From NCBI GenBank assembly GCA_019459145.1, contig JAIBEK010000031.1, forward strand, positions 62,001-126,000: a stretch of 64,000 nt of DNA. Reading direction: 5' to 3'. Below are positions 12,963 through 21,096 of the stretch, in pieces. A model generated the notes under the pieces. The model made no database searches. It was not told the origin of the DNA and saw nothing but the letters and a program-made list of their open reading frames with translations. The stretch is from Arenimonas sp. GTDB lineage: Bacteria > Pseudomonadota > Alphaproteobacteria > Rhizobiales > Rhizobiaceae. Positions within the stretch are counted from its first letter, which is position 1; each line of letters begins with the position of its first letter. A program made the translations under genes and the position numbers.

Positions 12963-14015
12963 TTGCCTCCCCTTGACGACATCACGGTGATCGCGCCGCA
13001 TTTCAAGCGGCGCCTTTCCGGCGTGACCTCGACCGTCGTTCAGCTCATTCCCGAGCAACGACGGCTCGGGCGCGGCATCGTCACGCTCGGCCCCGGCCTT
13101 CCGGACGATCTGCCGAAAATGGCCCGGACGCAATTGCCGGCGCTGTGGCGGCGTCCGAGATCGGCGAAATGCCGCGTCTGGCACGCCCGCCGCAACAACG
13201 AGATGCTGTTCGGCCTGTTGCTGCGCGACGTGTTGCGCATGCCGCTCAAATTGCTGTTCACCTCGGCCGCCCAGCGCCATCACACCGGTTATACCCGCTG
13301 GCTGATTTCGAGGATGGACGCCGTGGTCGCCACCAGCGCGCGCTCCGGCTCCTTCCTCAAGGTGGCGCATACCGTGATCCACCACGGCATCGACATCGAC
13401 CGTTTTCGTCCCGGTGAGAGCGCTGACGACACCATCGCCGCGACCGATCTGCCGGGCAGGTATCTGGTCGGCTGTTTCGGCCGGATCCGCCACCAGAAGG
13501 GCACCGACCTTTTCGTCCGCGCCATGATCGAGCTGCTGCCGCGCTTTCCCGATTGGACGGCGGTGATCAGCGGACGCGTCACGCCGGACAACAAGGCTTT
13601 CGCCGAACAGCTCAAGGCCGACATTGCCGCAGCCGGTCTGTCGGCGCGTATCGTCTTTCTCGGCGAGGTGGACGACATCAGGCCCTGGTATCGCCGGCTG
13701 ACCCTCTACGTCGCGCCGTCGCGCAATGAAGGCTTCGGCCTCACCCCGCTGGAAGCCATGGCGTCTGCCACGGCTTCCGTCGCCAGCGATGCCGGCGCCT
13801 ATGCGGAGTTGATCGTCGAGGATATCACCGGCAAGGTCGTACCGGCCGGCGTCTACGCGCCCCTGCGCGATGCAATCGCCGGCTATCTTGCGGATCCGGC
13901 CGAGGCAATCGAAGCCGGAAGGCGCGGGCGCGCCCATGTGGTGGAGAATTTTGCCCTGGTGCGGGAGGCGTCGGCTCTCGAGACGGTCTATAACGGGCTT
14001 CTCGACTACAAATGA
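12963..14015 (+). CDS. lpsB: LPS core glycosyltransferase (LpsB/LpcC-like mannosyltransferase)
   Basis: A GT4-type retaining glycosyltransferase of 350 residues, expected to add the core mannose during LPS core synthesis at the cytoplasmic face of the inner membrane. GT-B features are visible: the N-terminal FKRRLSGVTSTV loop, the central VIHHGIDIDRFRP, then GCFGRIRHQKGTDLF, and the donor-binding motif PSRNEGFGLTPLEAMAS. The identity rests on protein appearance plus position directly after greA, as reported for S. meliloti lpsB and R. leguminosarum lpcC. Start is TTG at 12963 with GGAAGG upstream; no in-frame ATG exists near the N-terminus. It overlaps the next gene by ATGA. Confidence 0.88.
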   Translation: MPPLDDITVIAPHFKRRLSGVTSTVVQLIPEQRRLGRGIVTLGPGLPDDLPKMARTQLPALWRRPRSAKCRVWHARRNNEMLFGLLLRDVLRMPLKLLFTSAAQRHHTGYTRWLISRMDAVVATSARSGSFLKVAHTVIHHGIDIDRFRPGESADDTIAATDLPGRYLVGCFGRIRHQKGTDLFVRAMIELLPRFPDWTAVISGRVTPDNKAFAEQLKADIAAAGLSARIVFLGEVDDIRPWYRRLTLYVAPSRNEGFGLTPLEAMASATASVASDAGAYAELIVEDITGKVVPAGVYAPLRDAIAGYLADPAEAIEAGRRGRAHVVENFALVREASALETVYNGLLDYK

Positions 14016-15220
14016 CGGACAGGGCCATGGGCGACAGGGATTTCATCGTTTGCCGCACCAGCCACATGCGCGGCTTCGTGTCGAGCTTTCAAGGCCGCGT
14101 CGCCGCCCTGCCGTCCGACTTGACGAGCGCGGCGAAGGCGGTCCTGCGGCGGCATGGCGTTGTGGGTCTCCTGCGGACCATGTCCGGCGACGGCGACGCG
14201 GTGATCGCCGACCTAGCCGAGCGCAACCTGAAAAGGCGGCAGATCCGCTTTCGCGCCGTGTTTTCCAACCCGCTGGTCGCCTTTGTCTACCGCCGGGCGA
14301 CCCGCATCCAGTGCCGACTGATCGCCGCAGCCTTCGCAGGCTGGCTCGACGAGAACCCGAAGGCGAGCGTCGTTGTGTTCAACGGCTATCTGATGCCGGA
14401 CTCGATCCTTTCCGCCGTGGCAAGAGGGCGGAAACGCCAGATGGTTTTCCTTGAGAAGGGCTTCTTCCCCGGCACGCTGCAATGCGACCCGAACGGCATC
14501 AACCATCAGAGCACGCTGCCGCGCGACCCCGATTTTTACCGTCACTTCGACCCCGCCGATCTGGGCGAGAAACCGACCGCGCTGGTCAAGCGCCAATCCA
14601 AGCTCAAGGACGACGGCCCGGCGAGCCTTCCCGGCCGCTATGTCTTCGTCCCCTTCCAGGTGCCGAGCGATATGCAGATCCTGGCGCTGTCGCCATGGAT
14701 CCGCGACATGCGCCACCTCCATGACGAAATCTATCGGCTCGCTGAAGCCGAAGGCCAAAGCCATTTCGTCATCAAGGAACATCCAAGCTTCCCGCTGTCG
14801 ATCCGGCCCGAAGTGAAACCGCATCCGCGCATCCATTTCGCCAACCACCACGACACCCAGGCGCTGATCGAAGGCGCCGATGCAGTGATCACGGTCAATT
14901 CCACGGTCGGTCTCGAATCGGTGCTGCTGGAGAAGAAGGTCATCACCCTTGGGCTTGCCCCCTATGACATCGAGGGATTGGTGCTAAAGGCCGGCAATGC
15001 CGCTGAACTCTTGGCAGCGTTTCACGCGCTCGACACCTGGTCGCCGGACGCGGAACTGCGCGAACGGGTCATCCGCTACATCCACAACGTCTTCCTGCTG
15101 AAGGGGGAACTGAAAAATCCCGATCCCTGCCTGCCGGACATGATCGCCGCCCGCCTTGGCGGCGCCGATCGGCACGGTCAGGCTGTCGCGGCCTTCGCGG
15201 CTGCAAAGCGCGGATCATAA
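14012..15220 (+). CDS. capsule-polysaccharide (KpsC/KpsS-like) family protein
   Basis: A 402-residue soluble protein that looks like the Capsule_synth family (KpsC/KpsS beta-Kdo transferases and relatives). Supporting segments are LEKGFFPGTLQCDPNGIN (about 147-165), the FVPFQVPSDMQI strand (about 212), VIKEHPSFPLSIRP (about 252), and the nucleotide-binding-like TVNSTVGLESVLLEKKVIT (about 292-311). The start overlaps the lpsB stop (ATGA), so the two are probably translationally coupled and work in the same LPS pathway. The acceptor is unknown. Its last 43 bases overlap the 3' end of the antisense gene. An ATG at 14027 is an alternative start. Confidence 0.72.
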   Translation: MTDRAMGDRDFIVCRTSHMRGFVSSFQGRVAALPSDLTSAAKAVLRRHGVVGLLRTMSGDGDAVIADLAERNLKRRQIRFRAVFSNPLVAFVYRRATRIQCRLIAAAFAGWLDENPKASVVVFNGYLMPDSILSAVARGRKRQMVFLEKGFFPGTLQCDPNGINHQSTLPRDPDFYRHFDPADLGEKPTALVKRQSKLKDDGPASLPGRYVFVPFQVPSDMQILALSPWIRDMRHLHDEIYRLAEAEGQSHFVIKEHPSFPLSIRPEVKPHPRIHFANHHDTQALIEGADAVITVNSTVGLESVLLEKKVITLGLAPYDIEGLVLKAGNAAELLAAFHALDTWSPDAELRERVIRYIHNVFLLKGELKNPDPCLPDMIAARLGGADRHGQAVAAFAAAKRGS

Positions 15221-16113
15221 GGAAAACCCGCGCCGATCAGCGCGGAGACCGGCGAGAAATTCAGAATCTCGATATTGTCCGCGGCGCAGACCCGGCGTGC
15301 CAGCGCGAAATGGGCGACGATGCGCCCCGCCGCCCCGGCGATCCCCGACCCTGCCGTATCACCAGCCTTTTCGTAGAAGCGCGGCTCGCCGGCATTGGTG
15401 ATATCGATGCCGAACAGGCCAATGGTCCTTGGCCGGCAATAGGCGGCAAACTGTAGGGCCGACACCGCGACCGAGCCTCCTTGGAACACGCCGCGCGCGG
15501 GATCACGCGAAAACCCGGCGCCCAGACCATCGACCACGGCAAAGTCCAGTGCCGCGAGTTCCTCTTCCGAGCGCCGCCGCAGCCGGTAAGGCTTGCGCAG
15601 ATCGTCGATCAGCACCACGCGCTTGTCGGCGAGCCAGGTCCGGTCGTTCTCGCAAATCGCCCGGATCACGCCGACCGAGAAAAGGCATAGGGTCCCTGCA
15701 CCGATCCTGTCCCGCATCAGGGGAAAATGGCGCCAGACGAAGCGCTCGTCCTCGACGGCGATCGCCAGCGGCGCGGCGATCCGCTCCCCGATCAGGCTGA
15801 TCGCGCCGTTGAGCAGGATCGCCTCACCCGGCGCGACCCTTGAGAAGTCGACAGCGGCAATTGAGGGGCCCGAGCCGACGATGTGGACGACCTCACGGGC
15901 GGCCGGACGCAGCACGTCGGCGTGAGAGAGCTCGCCGACCGGCTGCCCCTTGTAGAGAATGCGTCCCACGTCCTGCGGGCTTCGCGGCTGCTGCAAGACG
16001 AGCCCCGGAAGCCAGTTCTGCGCATGTGCATAAGCCTTGCCGAGAAAGATCGTTGCCGCGAGCTTGACCATGGATCGCCTGAGCGGACGCTCCGATTTCA
16101 GTTTCAAGTTCAT
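15178..16113 (-). CDS. uncharacterised GxGPS-motif protein of the LPS cassette, possible glycosyltransferase
   Basis: I do not recognise a named family. The 311-residue protein has a basic N-terminus, then VHIVGSGPSIAAVDFSRV (about 75-92) and later GGSVAVSALQFAAYCRP followed by LFGIDITNAGEPRFYE (about 215-250). A GxGPS strand-loop followed by D(F/Y)SR, plus a later (L/S)GID segment, resembles both DUF115-type proteins and GT42 sialyltransferases such as Cst-II. That is pattern similarity by eye only. It runs antisense within the cassette, convergent with the KpsS-like gene and divergent from the pyruvyl transferase. Confidence 0.6.
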   Translation of the reverse strand: MNLKLKSERPLRRSMVKLAATIFLGKAYAHAQNWLPGLVLQQPRSPQDVGRILYKGQPVGELSHADVLRPAAREVVHIVGSGPSIAAVDFSRVAPGEAILLNGAISLIGERIAAPLAIAVEDERFVWRHFPLMRDRIGAGTLCLFSVGVIRAICENDRTWLADKRVVLIDDLRKPYRLRRRSEEELAALDFAVVDGLGAGFSRDPARGVFQGGSVAVSALQFAAYCRPRTIGLFGIDITNAGEPRFYEKAGDTAGSGIAGAAGRIVAHFALARRVCAADNIEILNFSPVSALIGAGFPYDPRFAAAKAATA

Positions 16114-16194
16114 TCTCCCGCATCCCGCCCGACCGGCATGCCCCAGGGCGCCGCGCCCCCATGGCGCTTGATTGTCCCGTAGCTCTCGGCCTAA

Positions 16195-17304
16195 ATGCTC
16201 GGCAATTCAAGCATGGCCCAGCAGAACCGGCCATTTCGGCATACGCGAAAGATCGATCCCTTGCCACTCAAAGCCGTCCTATTGAACGACACCCGCGGCG
16301 ACAATCATTTCGGCTGCATGCGCGTCATGCGCGTCATCGAAGACGGCCTGAGGTCACGGGGAATAGCTGTTACCGCCACCAGCCTGGTGCGCAACGACTG
16401 GACGCGGGACGCCGACTTTCTTGCGGCGATGAGGCAGGCCGATCTCATCGTCATCAACGGCGAAGGCACGCTTCACCACGGCAGCAGGCAGGGATCGAAA
16501 CTGCTCGACGTGGTCGACCATCCGGCGCGCGGCAAGACACCGGTGGCGCTGATCAATGCCGTCTACCAGGACAATCCGCCCGCATGGAACGCGCGCCTGG
16601 CCTCGATCGACTTGATCTCGACCCGCGATTCGTGGAGTGCCGCCGAAGTGGAGAAGGCGATCGGCCGCAAGGTCGGCTTCGTGCCGGACCTGTCGCTGGC
16701 CGAAGGAGCGGTAACGACGACCGCCATCCGCCCGCGCGACCGGCTGCTGATCGGCGATTCGGTCAATCGCGAGATCGGCCGGCAATTGCTGGCCCTGGCC
16801 GATCAGCGCAGCGACGCGCGCTATCTGCCGATCCTGACCTCCATCAAGCCCCCCAAGCCGCACTATCCGGCGCCTTTGCGCGCGCTACGTCAGGCCTATA
16901 TCGACCTCCATGCCCGGGCCTTCGGTCTTCGGCATCGCCATACCGAGTTCAACCGCTCGGAAGAGGGTTTCCTGGCAAGCCTCGAGACCGGCTACCTGCA
17001 CCTGACCGGGCGGTTCCACGCCGTATGTCTTTGCCTGGCAACCGGAACGCCGTTTCTGGCGCTCGAATCGAACTCGTGGAAGATCGCCGCCCTGCTCAAC
17101 GATTTCGGTCTTGGCAGCGAGCGTATCGTCACGCTCGACGAGGCGAAACGGCGCATCGCGGCGCAGCAGGGTTTCGACTTCACGACGCGGGAGCGCGAGC
17201 TCATCGCGGCTGGCCTCATCGCCGCCCGAGAGGGCGCCCATGACCTCTTCGACCGTCTGCTGGCACTGGCACGGTCGCACCAGGCCGGAGCCGCAACGCC
17301 ATGA
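16195..17304 (+). CDS. polysaccharide pyruvyl transferase family protein
   Basis: A 369-residue protein of the polysaccharide pyruvyl transferase superfamily (PF04230 type), whose members move enolpyruvate from PEP onto sugars to form pyruvate ketals. The N-terminal half has VLLNDTRGDNHFGCMRVM (28-45), then LIVINGEGTLHHGSR (84-98). The C-terminal half has the hallmark HLTGRFHAVCLCLATGTPF (269-287) and LESNSWKI (290-297). It begins the rightward part of the cassette and overlaps the next gene by ATGA. ATG at 16213 (MAQQNRPF) is an alternative start; neither has a strong ribosome site. The target sugar is unknown. Confidence 0.82.
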   Translation: MLGNSSMAQQNRPFRHTRKIDPLPLKAVLLNDTRGDNHFGCMRVMRVIEDGLRSRGIAVTATSLVRNDWTRDADFLAAMRQADLIVINGEGTLHHGSRQGSKLLDVVDHPARGKTPVALINAVYQDNPPAWNARLASIDLISTRDSWSAAEVEKAIGRKVGFVPDLSLAEGAVTTTAIRPRDRLLIGDSVNREIGRQLLALADQRSDARYLPILTSIKPPKPHYPAPLRALRQAYIDLHARAFGLRHRHTEFNRSEEGFLASLETGYLHLTGRFHAVCLCLATGTPFLALESNSWKIAALLNDFGLGSERIVTLDEAKRRIAAQQGFDFTTRERELIAAGLIAAREGAHDLFDRLLALARSHQAGAATP

Positions 17305-18386
17305 ACCATGCCTATGCCCGGATCGTCGACATCCTTGCGCGCGCGCTCGGCGCGTCGAGCCTGTCGCTTCACGGCGAGGGCATCGCCGCCCGGCAGATCG
17401 CAGGCCTGCCGATCGCCTCTGCCGCGTCTCAGCCTGCAATGGCGCAGGCCCCGCTCCTCATTTCCGTCAACGAACTGGAGAAGACGGACCCGGCCGTTCT
17501 CGATGGCCTGATCGAGCGCCGTAAGGCCAGCGCAACGCATCACGTCTTCGTCGTCTCGACCTTATTCTCGTTGTCGCTCGATGACGCGGGCGTCAACGTC
17601 AATCGAACAATTGAACGCCCGGAATGGTGGCGCAATCAGTTGGCCCGGCATTTCCCCGCGGTCACGCAACTGCCGGAAGTCGAGCCGCATGAGGTGATCT
17701 TCCTGAGCTGGAAACCCGAACCGGCTGTCACCCGGCGGCTGGACAAGGCGCTGAAGCGGATGAAGCTTGCAAGCCGGATCCGCGCCCTGCCCGGCCGGCT
17801 GCTGCAGCCATTGCGGGTCAAGCGTGCCCGATTCATGTCCGAGCGCCTGCTGTCGCATCTGCTCGACGGCAAGTCGGTCGCGCTGGTCGGAAACGCCGTC
17901 AGCCTGCGCGACAAGGATTATGGTGCCTCGATCGACGCCAGTGACATCGTCATCCGCTGCAATCGCGCACCGATCATCACCACCCGCTCGCATGGAACGC
18001 GCACCGACTGGATCGCCACTAGCATCGACATTCCGCAAGAGGTCGCCCTTGTCCGCGGTGCCTCGGTCATCCTGTGGATGTCGCCGAGACTGAAGCGTCT
18101 TCCATCCTGGCTGTTTCGCTGGCCGCAGGTCTTCCTCAATCCGAAGGAGGCCAACCAGCAACTGGCCGGCCGGCTCGGCAGCCGTCCCTCGACCGGCGCC
18201 ATGGTGATCGATCTTCTGGCGCGGTCCAACTGCCGCAGCGTCGAACTCTACGGCTTCGACTTCTTCACCGGACTGTCGCTTTCGGGCGTGCATACCCGCG
18301 AGACGACACCGCACGATTTCGGCTCGGAGGAAGTCTGGGTCCGGCAACTGCTCGAAATGGACGGCCGCTTCTCGTTGCGACATTGA
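17301..18386 (+). CDS. GT29-like (sialyltransferase-motif) glycosyltransferase
   Basis: A 361-residue protein whose C-terminal half matches the GT29 sialylmotifs. The large motif is at 193-224 (VALVGNAVSLRDKDYG, IDASDIVIRCNRAP) followed by GTRTDW. The small motif is at 294-320 (SRPSTGAMVIDLLA, VELYGFDFF). An HxxxxE motif, HDFGSE, is at 338-343. These motifs bind CMP-activated sugars in known members, so a CMP-sugar (sialic acid, Kdo or related) donor is inferred. The first 150 residues look different, with ERPEWWRNQL resembling the tail of class I methyltransferase domains. Translationally coupled to the pyruvyl transferase by ATGA; convergent with lrp. Confidence 0.78.
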   Translation: MNHAYARIVDILARALGASSLSLHGEGIAARQIAGLPIASAASQPAMAQAPLLISVNELEKTDPAVLDGLIERRKASATHHVFVVSTLFSLSLDDAGVNVNRTIERPEWWRNQLARHFPAVTQLPEVEPHEVIFLSWKPEPAVTRRLDKALKRMKLASRIRALPGRLLQPLRVKRARFMSERLLSHLLDGKSVALVGNAVSLRDKDYGASIDASDIVIRCNRAPIITTRSHGTRTDWIATSIDIPQEVALVRGASVILWMSPRLKRLPSWLFRWPQVFLNPKEANQQLAGRLGSRPSTGAMVIDLLARSNCRSVELYGFDFFTGLSLSGVHTRETTPHDFGSEEVWVRQLLEMDGRFSLRH

Positions 18387-18411
18387 ATAGGACGCAAAAG
18401 CGTCCGGGCGC

Positions 18412-18879
18412 TCAGATTTCCACCAGCCCGGCCTTCTTCACCTGGCGGATGGTCAGCATGGTGCGCACGGTATGCACATGTTCGTTGGCCGTCAGCACCT
18501 CGATGACGAAATCCTGGAACTTGGTCAGGTTCTCCGCCACGCAATGCAGCAGGAAATCGCTGTCGCCCGAGACCATCCAGGCCTGGCGTACCATCGGCCA
18601 ACTGTCGGTGGCGGCGGCGAATGCCTTCAGATTGCTCTCCGACTGGTGCTTGAGGCCGATCATGCAGAAGGCAACCAGATCATATCCGAGCTTCGGAGCG
18701 TTCAGCATGGCATGGTAGCCCTCGATGATACCCGCCTCTTCGAGCTTGCGCACCCTTCTCAGGCACGGCGGCGCGGAAATGCCGACGCGCTCGGACAGCT
18801 CGACATTGGTCATGCGACCGTCGCGCTGCAATTCGCGCAGGATTTTCAGATCAATAGCGTCCAGCTCGGCTCTCAACAC
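18412..18879 (-). CDS. lrp: Lrp/AsnC family transcriptional regulator
   Basis: A 155-residue leucine-responsive-type regulator. The N-terminal HTH reads LDAIDLKILRELQRDGR then VELSERVGISAPPCLRRV. The C-terminal RAM effector domain contains MVSGDSDFLLHCVAENL. Chosen start is GTG at 18879, with AAAGG seven bases upstream; TTG at 18876 is possible. Further upstream codons in frame are not credible. In S. meliloti an lrp gene closes the LPS core cluster and is followed by trxB and lsrB, as here. Confidence 0.92.
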   Translation of the reverse strand: MLRAELDAIDLKILRELQRDGRMTNVELSERVGISAPPCLRRVRKLEEAGIIEGYHAMLNAPKLGYDLVAFCMIGLKHQSESNLKAFAAATDSWPMVRQAWMVSGDSDFLLHCVAENLTKFQDFVIEVLTANEHVHTVRTMLTIRQVKKAGLVEI

Positions 18880-19102
18880 GGATCGACCTTTCGTGGAATC
18901 GAGACCGATATCTAGCTGAATCGCGCAAATAGGCAAGAATCTGTCCCGGTGGGGTACAAAAATTGCCGCAGCTGCCAATGCCTTGTTGGTATTGCAAAGC
19001 AGACCTTGAATAAATGCATGGGCCGTTCATAAATGAGCCTTCAAGCAAGCGGCGCGTGCGCCTATATCGCCATTCCCCCTCGCCGCTTTGAAAGGACTTG
19101 CC

Positions 19103-20077
19103 ATGACTGCCCGCCACACCAAGGTGCTGATCATCGGTTCCGGCCCGGCCGGATATACCGCCGCGATCTATGCCGCTCGCGCCATGCTGAAACCCGTTCT
19201 GATCGCCGGGATGGAACAGGGTGGCCAGTTGATGATCACCACCGATGTCGAGAATTATCCGGGCTTCGCCGACCCGATCCAGGGTCCCTGGCTGATGGAA
19301 CAGATGCTCAACCAGGCAACCCATGTCGGCGCCGAGATCGTCAACGACCTGGTGACCGAGGTCGATGTTTCCCATCGTCCCTTCACCGCCAAGACAGATT
19401 CCGGTCAGGTCTGGACCGCCGACACGCTGATCATCGCCACCGGCGCCAAGGCCAAGTGGCTCGGCATCGAGAGCGAACAGCACTTCCAGGGCTTCGGCGT
19501 CTCGGCCTGCGCCACCTGCGACGGCTTCTTCTATCGCAACAAGGACGTGATCGTCGTCGGCGGTGGCAATTCGGCGGTGGAGGAAGCCCTTTACCTCTCG
19601 CATATCTGCAAGTCGGTTACGGTCGTGCATCGCCGCGACTCGTTCCGTTCGGAGAAGATCCTGCAGGAGCGCCTGTTCGCCAAGGACAATATCCGCGTGA
19701 TGTGGAACACCGAGGTCGCCGAGATCACTGGCACCCCGGCCAAGCCGCCCATGCCCCCGTCTGTCTCGGGCGTCAGGCTGCGCGACACGCTGAACGGCGC
19801 GATCACCGACATGCCGATCGACGGGGTCTTCGTCGCCATCGGCCATGCGCCGGCGGTCGAACTGTTCAAGGACAAGCTCAAGCTTAAGGCCAATGGCTAT
19901 CTGTGGACCGCGGCCGATTCGACCGCGACCGACGTCGAAGGCGTCTTTGCCGCCGGCGATGTGACCGACGATATCTATCGCCAGGCGATCACCGCCGCCG
20001 GCATGGGCTGCATGGCGGCCCTCGAGGCCGAACGCTTCCTGTCTGCCGCACCGGTCCGCGCCGAAGCAGCGGAATAA
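19103..20077 (+). CDS. trxB: thioredoxin reductase
   Basis: NADPH:thioredoxin reductase, a cytoplasmic FAD flavoenzyme of 324 residues. The FAD-binding GSGPAGYTAAIYAARA is at the N-terminus. The redox-active CATC sits in SACATCDGFFY (about 137-140), the NADPH site is VVGGGNSAVEEA, and the C-terminal FAD contact is VFAAGDVTD. ATG at 19103 is preferred, with AAAGGA upstream, over a TTG five codons earlier. It is followed after 20 bases by lsrB. Divergent from lrp; the 220-base gap presumably holds both promoters. Confidence 0.97.
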   Translation: MTARHTKVLIIGSGPAGYTAAIYAARAMLKPVLIAGMEQGGQLMITTDVENYPGFADPIQGPWLMEQMLNQATHVGAEIVNDLVTEVDVSHRPFTAKTDSGQVWTADTLIIATGAKAKWLGIESEQHFQGFGVSACATCDGFFYRNKDVIVVGGGNSAVEEALYLSHICKSVTVVHRRDSFRSEKILQERLFAKDNIRVMWNTEVAEITGTPAKPPMPPSVSGVRLRDTLNGAITDMPIDGVFVAIGHAPAVELFKDKLKLKANGYLWTAADSTATDVEGVFAAGDVTDDIYRQAITAAGMGCMAALEAERFLSAAPVRAEAAE

Positions 20078-20097
20078 GCATCATGAGAGGGGGCGGC

Positions 20098-20994
20098 ATG
20101 CCGTTGGATTGGGACAAGCTGCGTATTTTCCACGCAGCGGCGGAAGCGGGGTCGTTCACCCACGCTGCCGACAAACTGCATTTGTCCCAGTCGGCGATCA
20201 GCCGCCAGGTCAGCGCGCTCGAGCAGGACATCGGCGTCAAGCTGTTTCACCGGCATGCGCGCGGCCTGATCCTCACCGAACAGGGGGAACTGCTCTATCG
20301 CACCGCCCATGACGTGCTGCTGAAGCTGGAAACGGTCAAGATGCAATTGACCGAGACGACGGAAAAGCCGAGCGGCAAGCTGCGCGTAACGACGACCGTC
20401 GGCCTCGGCCAGGGATGGCTCACCGACAAGATCCAGGAATTCCTCCAGCTCTATCCCGAAATGTCGATCCAGTTGATCCTCGACAACGAGGAACTGGACG
20501 TCAACATGCGCCATGCCGACTGCGCCATCCGCCTTCGCCAGCCGCAGCAGTCCGACCTGATCCAGCGCAAGCTGTTCACCGTGCACATGCACGTCTACGC
20601 GGCCCCCTCCTATATCAACCGCTATGGCGAGCCGCATTCGATCGAGGATCTCGACAACCACCGCATCATCACCTTCGGTGAGCCGGCGCCAGGCTACCTG
20701 CTCGACGTCAACTGGCTGGAAGTGGCCGGCCGCACCTCGGACAATCCCCGCCAGCCGCATCTGCAGATCAACAGCCTGACCTCGATCAAGCGCGCAGCAC
20801 TGCTCGGGATCGGCATCGCCATGCTGCCCGACTACATCGTCGGCCGCGACCCCGGCCTGCTGCAGCTGGTCACCAGTGCGGATGTGCCCTCGTTCGACAC
20901 CTATTTCTGCTATCCCGACGAGATGAAGAACGCGGCCAAGCTCAAGGCTTTCCGCGATTTCATCGTTGCCAAGGCCCGCAACTGGAACTTCTGA
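20098..20994 (+). CDS. lsrB: LysR family regulator LsrB
   Basis: A 298-residue LysR regulator. The winged HTH is at the N-terminus (LRIFHAAAEAGSFTHAAD, LSQSAISRQVSALE). The periplasmic-binding-protein-like effector domain starts near residue 93. The order lrp-trxB-lsrB identifies it as the orthologue of S. meliloti LsrB, which is reported to act in nodulation, oxidative stress and LPS gene control. Only two cysteines are present, Cys142 and Cys271. Start at MPLDWDKL follows GAGAGGGGGCGGC; an ATG five codons earlier is possible. Confidence 0.9.
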   Translation: MPLDWDKLRIFHAAAEAGSFTHAADKLHLSQSAISRQVSALEQDIGVKLFHRHARGLILTEQGELLYRTAHDVLLKLETVKMQLTETTEKPSGKLRVTTTVGLGQGWLTDKIQEFLQLYPEMSIQLILDNEELDVNMRHADCAIRLRQPQQSDLIQRKLFTVHMHVYAAPSYINRYGEPHSIEDLDNHRIITFGEPAPGYLLDVNWLEVAGRTSDNPRQPHLQINSLTSIKRAALLGIGIAMLPDYIVGRDPGLLQLVTSADVPSFDTYFCYPDEMKNAAKLKAFRDFIVAKARNWNF

Positions 20995-21060
20995 ACGCGT
21001 TCGGCAGAGCAAAAGGTTAAGGCCTGCGGCAAACGCATGCCTGACATGCATAAAAAAGCA

Positions 21061-21089
21061 TTGTTCACTGCACAAAAAACCACCATATC
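21061..21089 (+). promoter_or_regulatory. probable promoter of the AbcR-type sRNA
   Basis: TTGTTC (21061-21066), a 17-base spacer, and CATATC (21084-21089). A start near 21096-21100 would follow. The spacer and -10 contain CCACCAT (21080-21086), complementary to ATGGTGG at 21107-21113, which precedes CTTTTT. That pair may alternatively form the lsrB terminator. Confidence 0.4.
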
Positions 21090-21096
21090 GCACTCA

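Noticed and set aside
10835-13006. 723-residue minus-strand open frame crossing three genes
   Set aside because: Runs antisense through the SRPBCC, DUF2235 and greA genes and has antisense-type composition; no start signal or domain.
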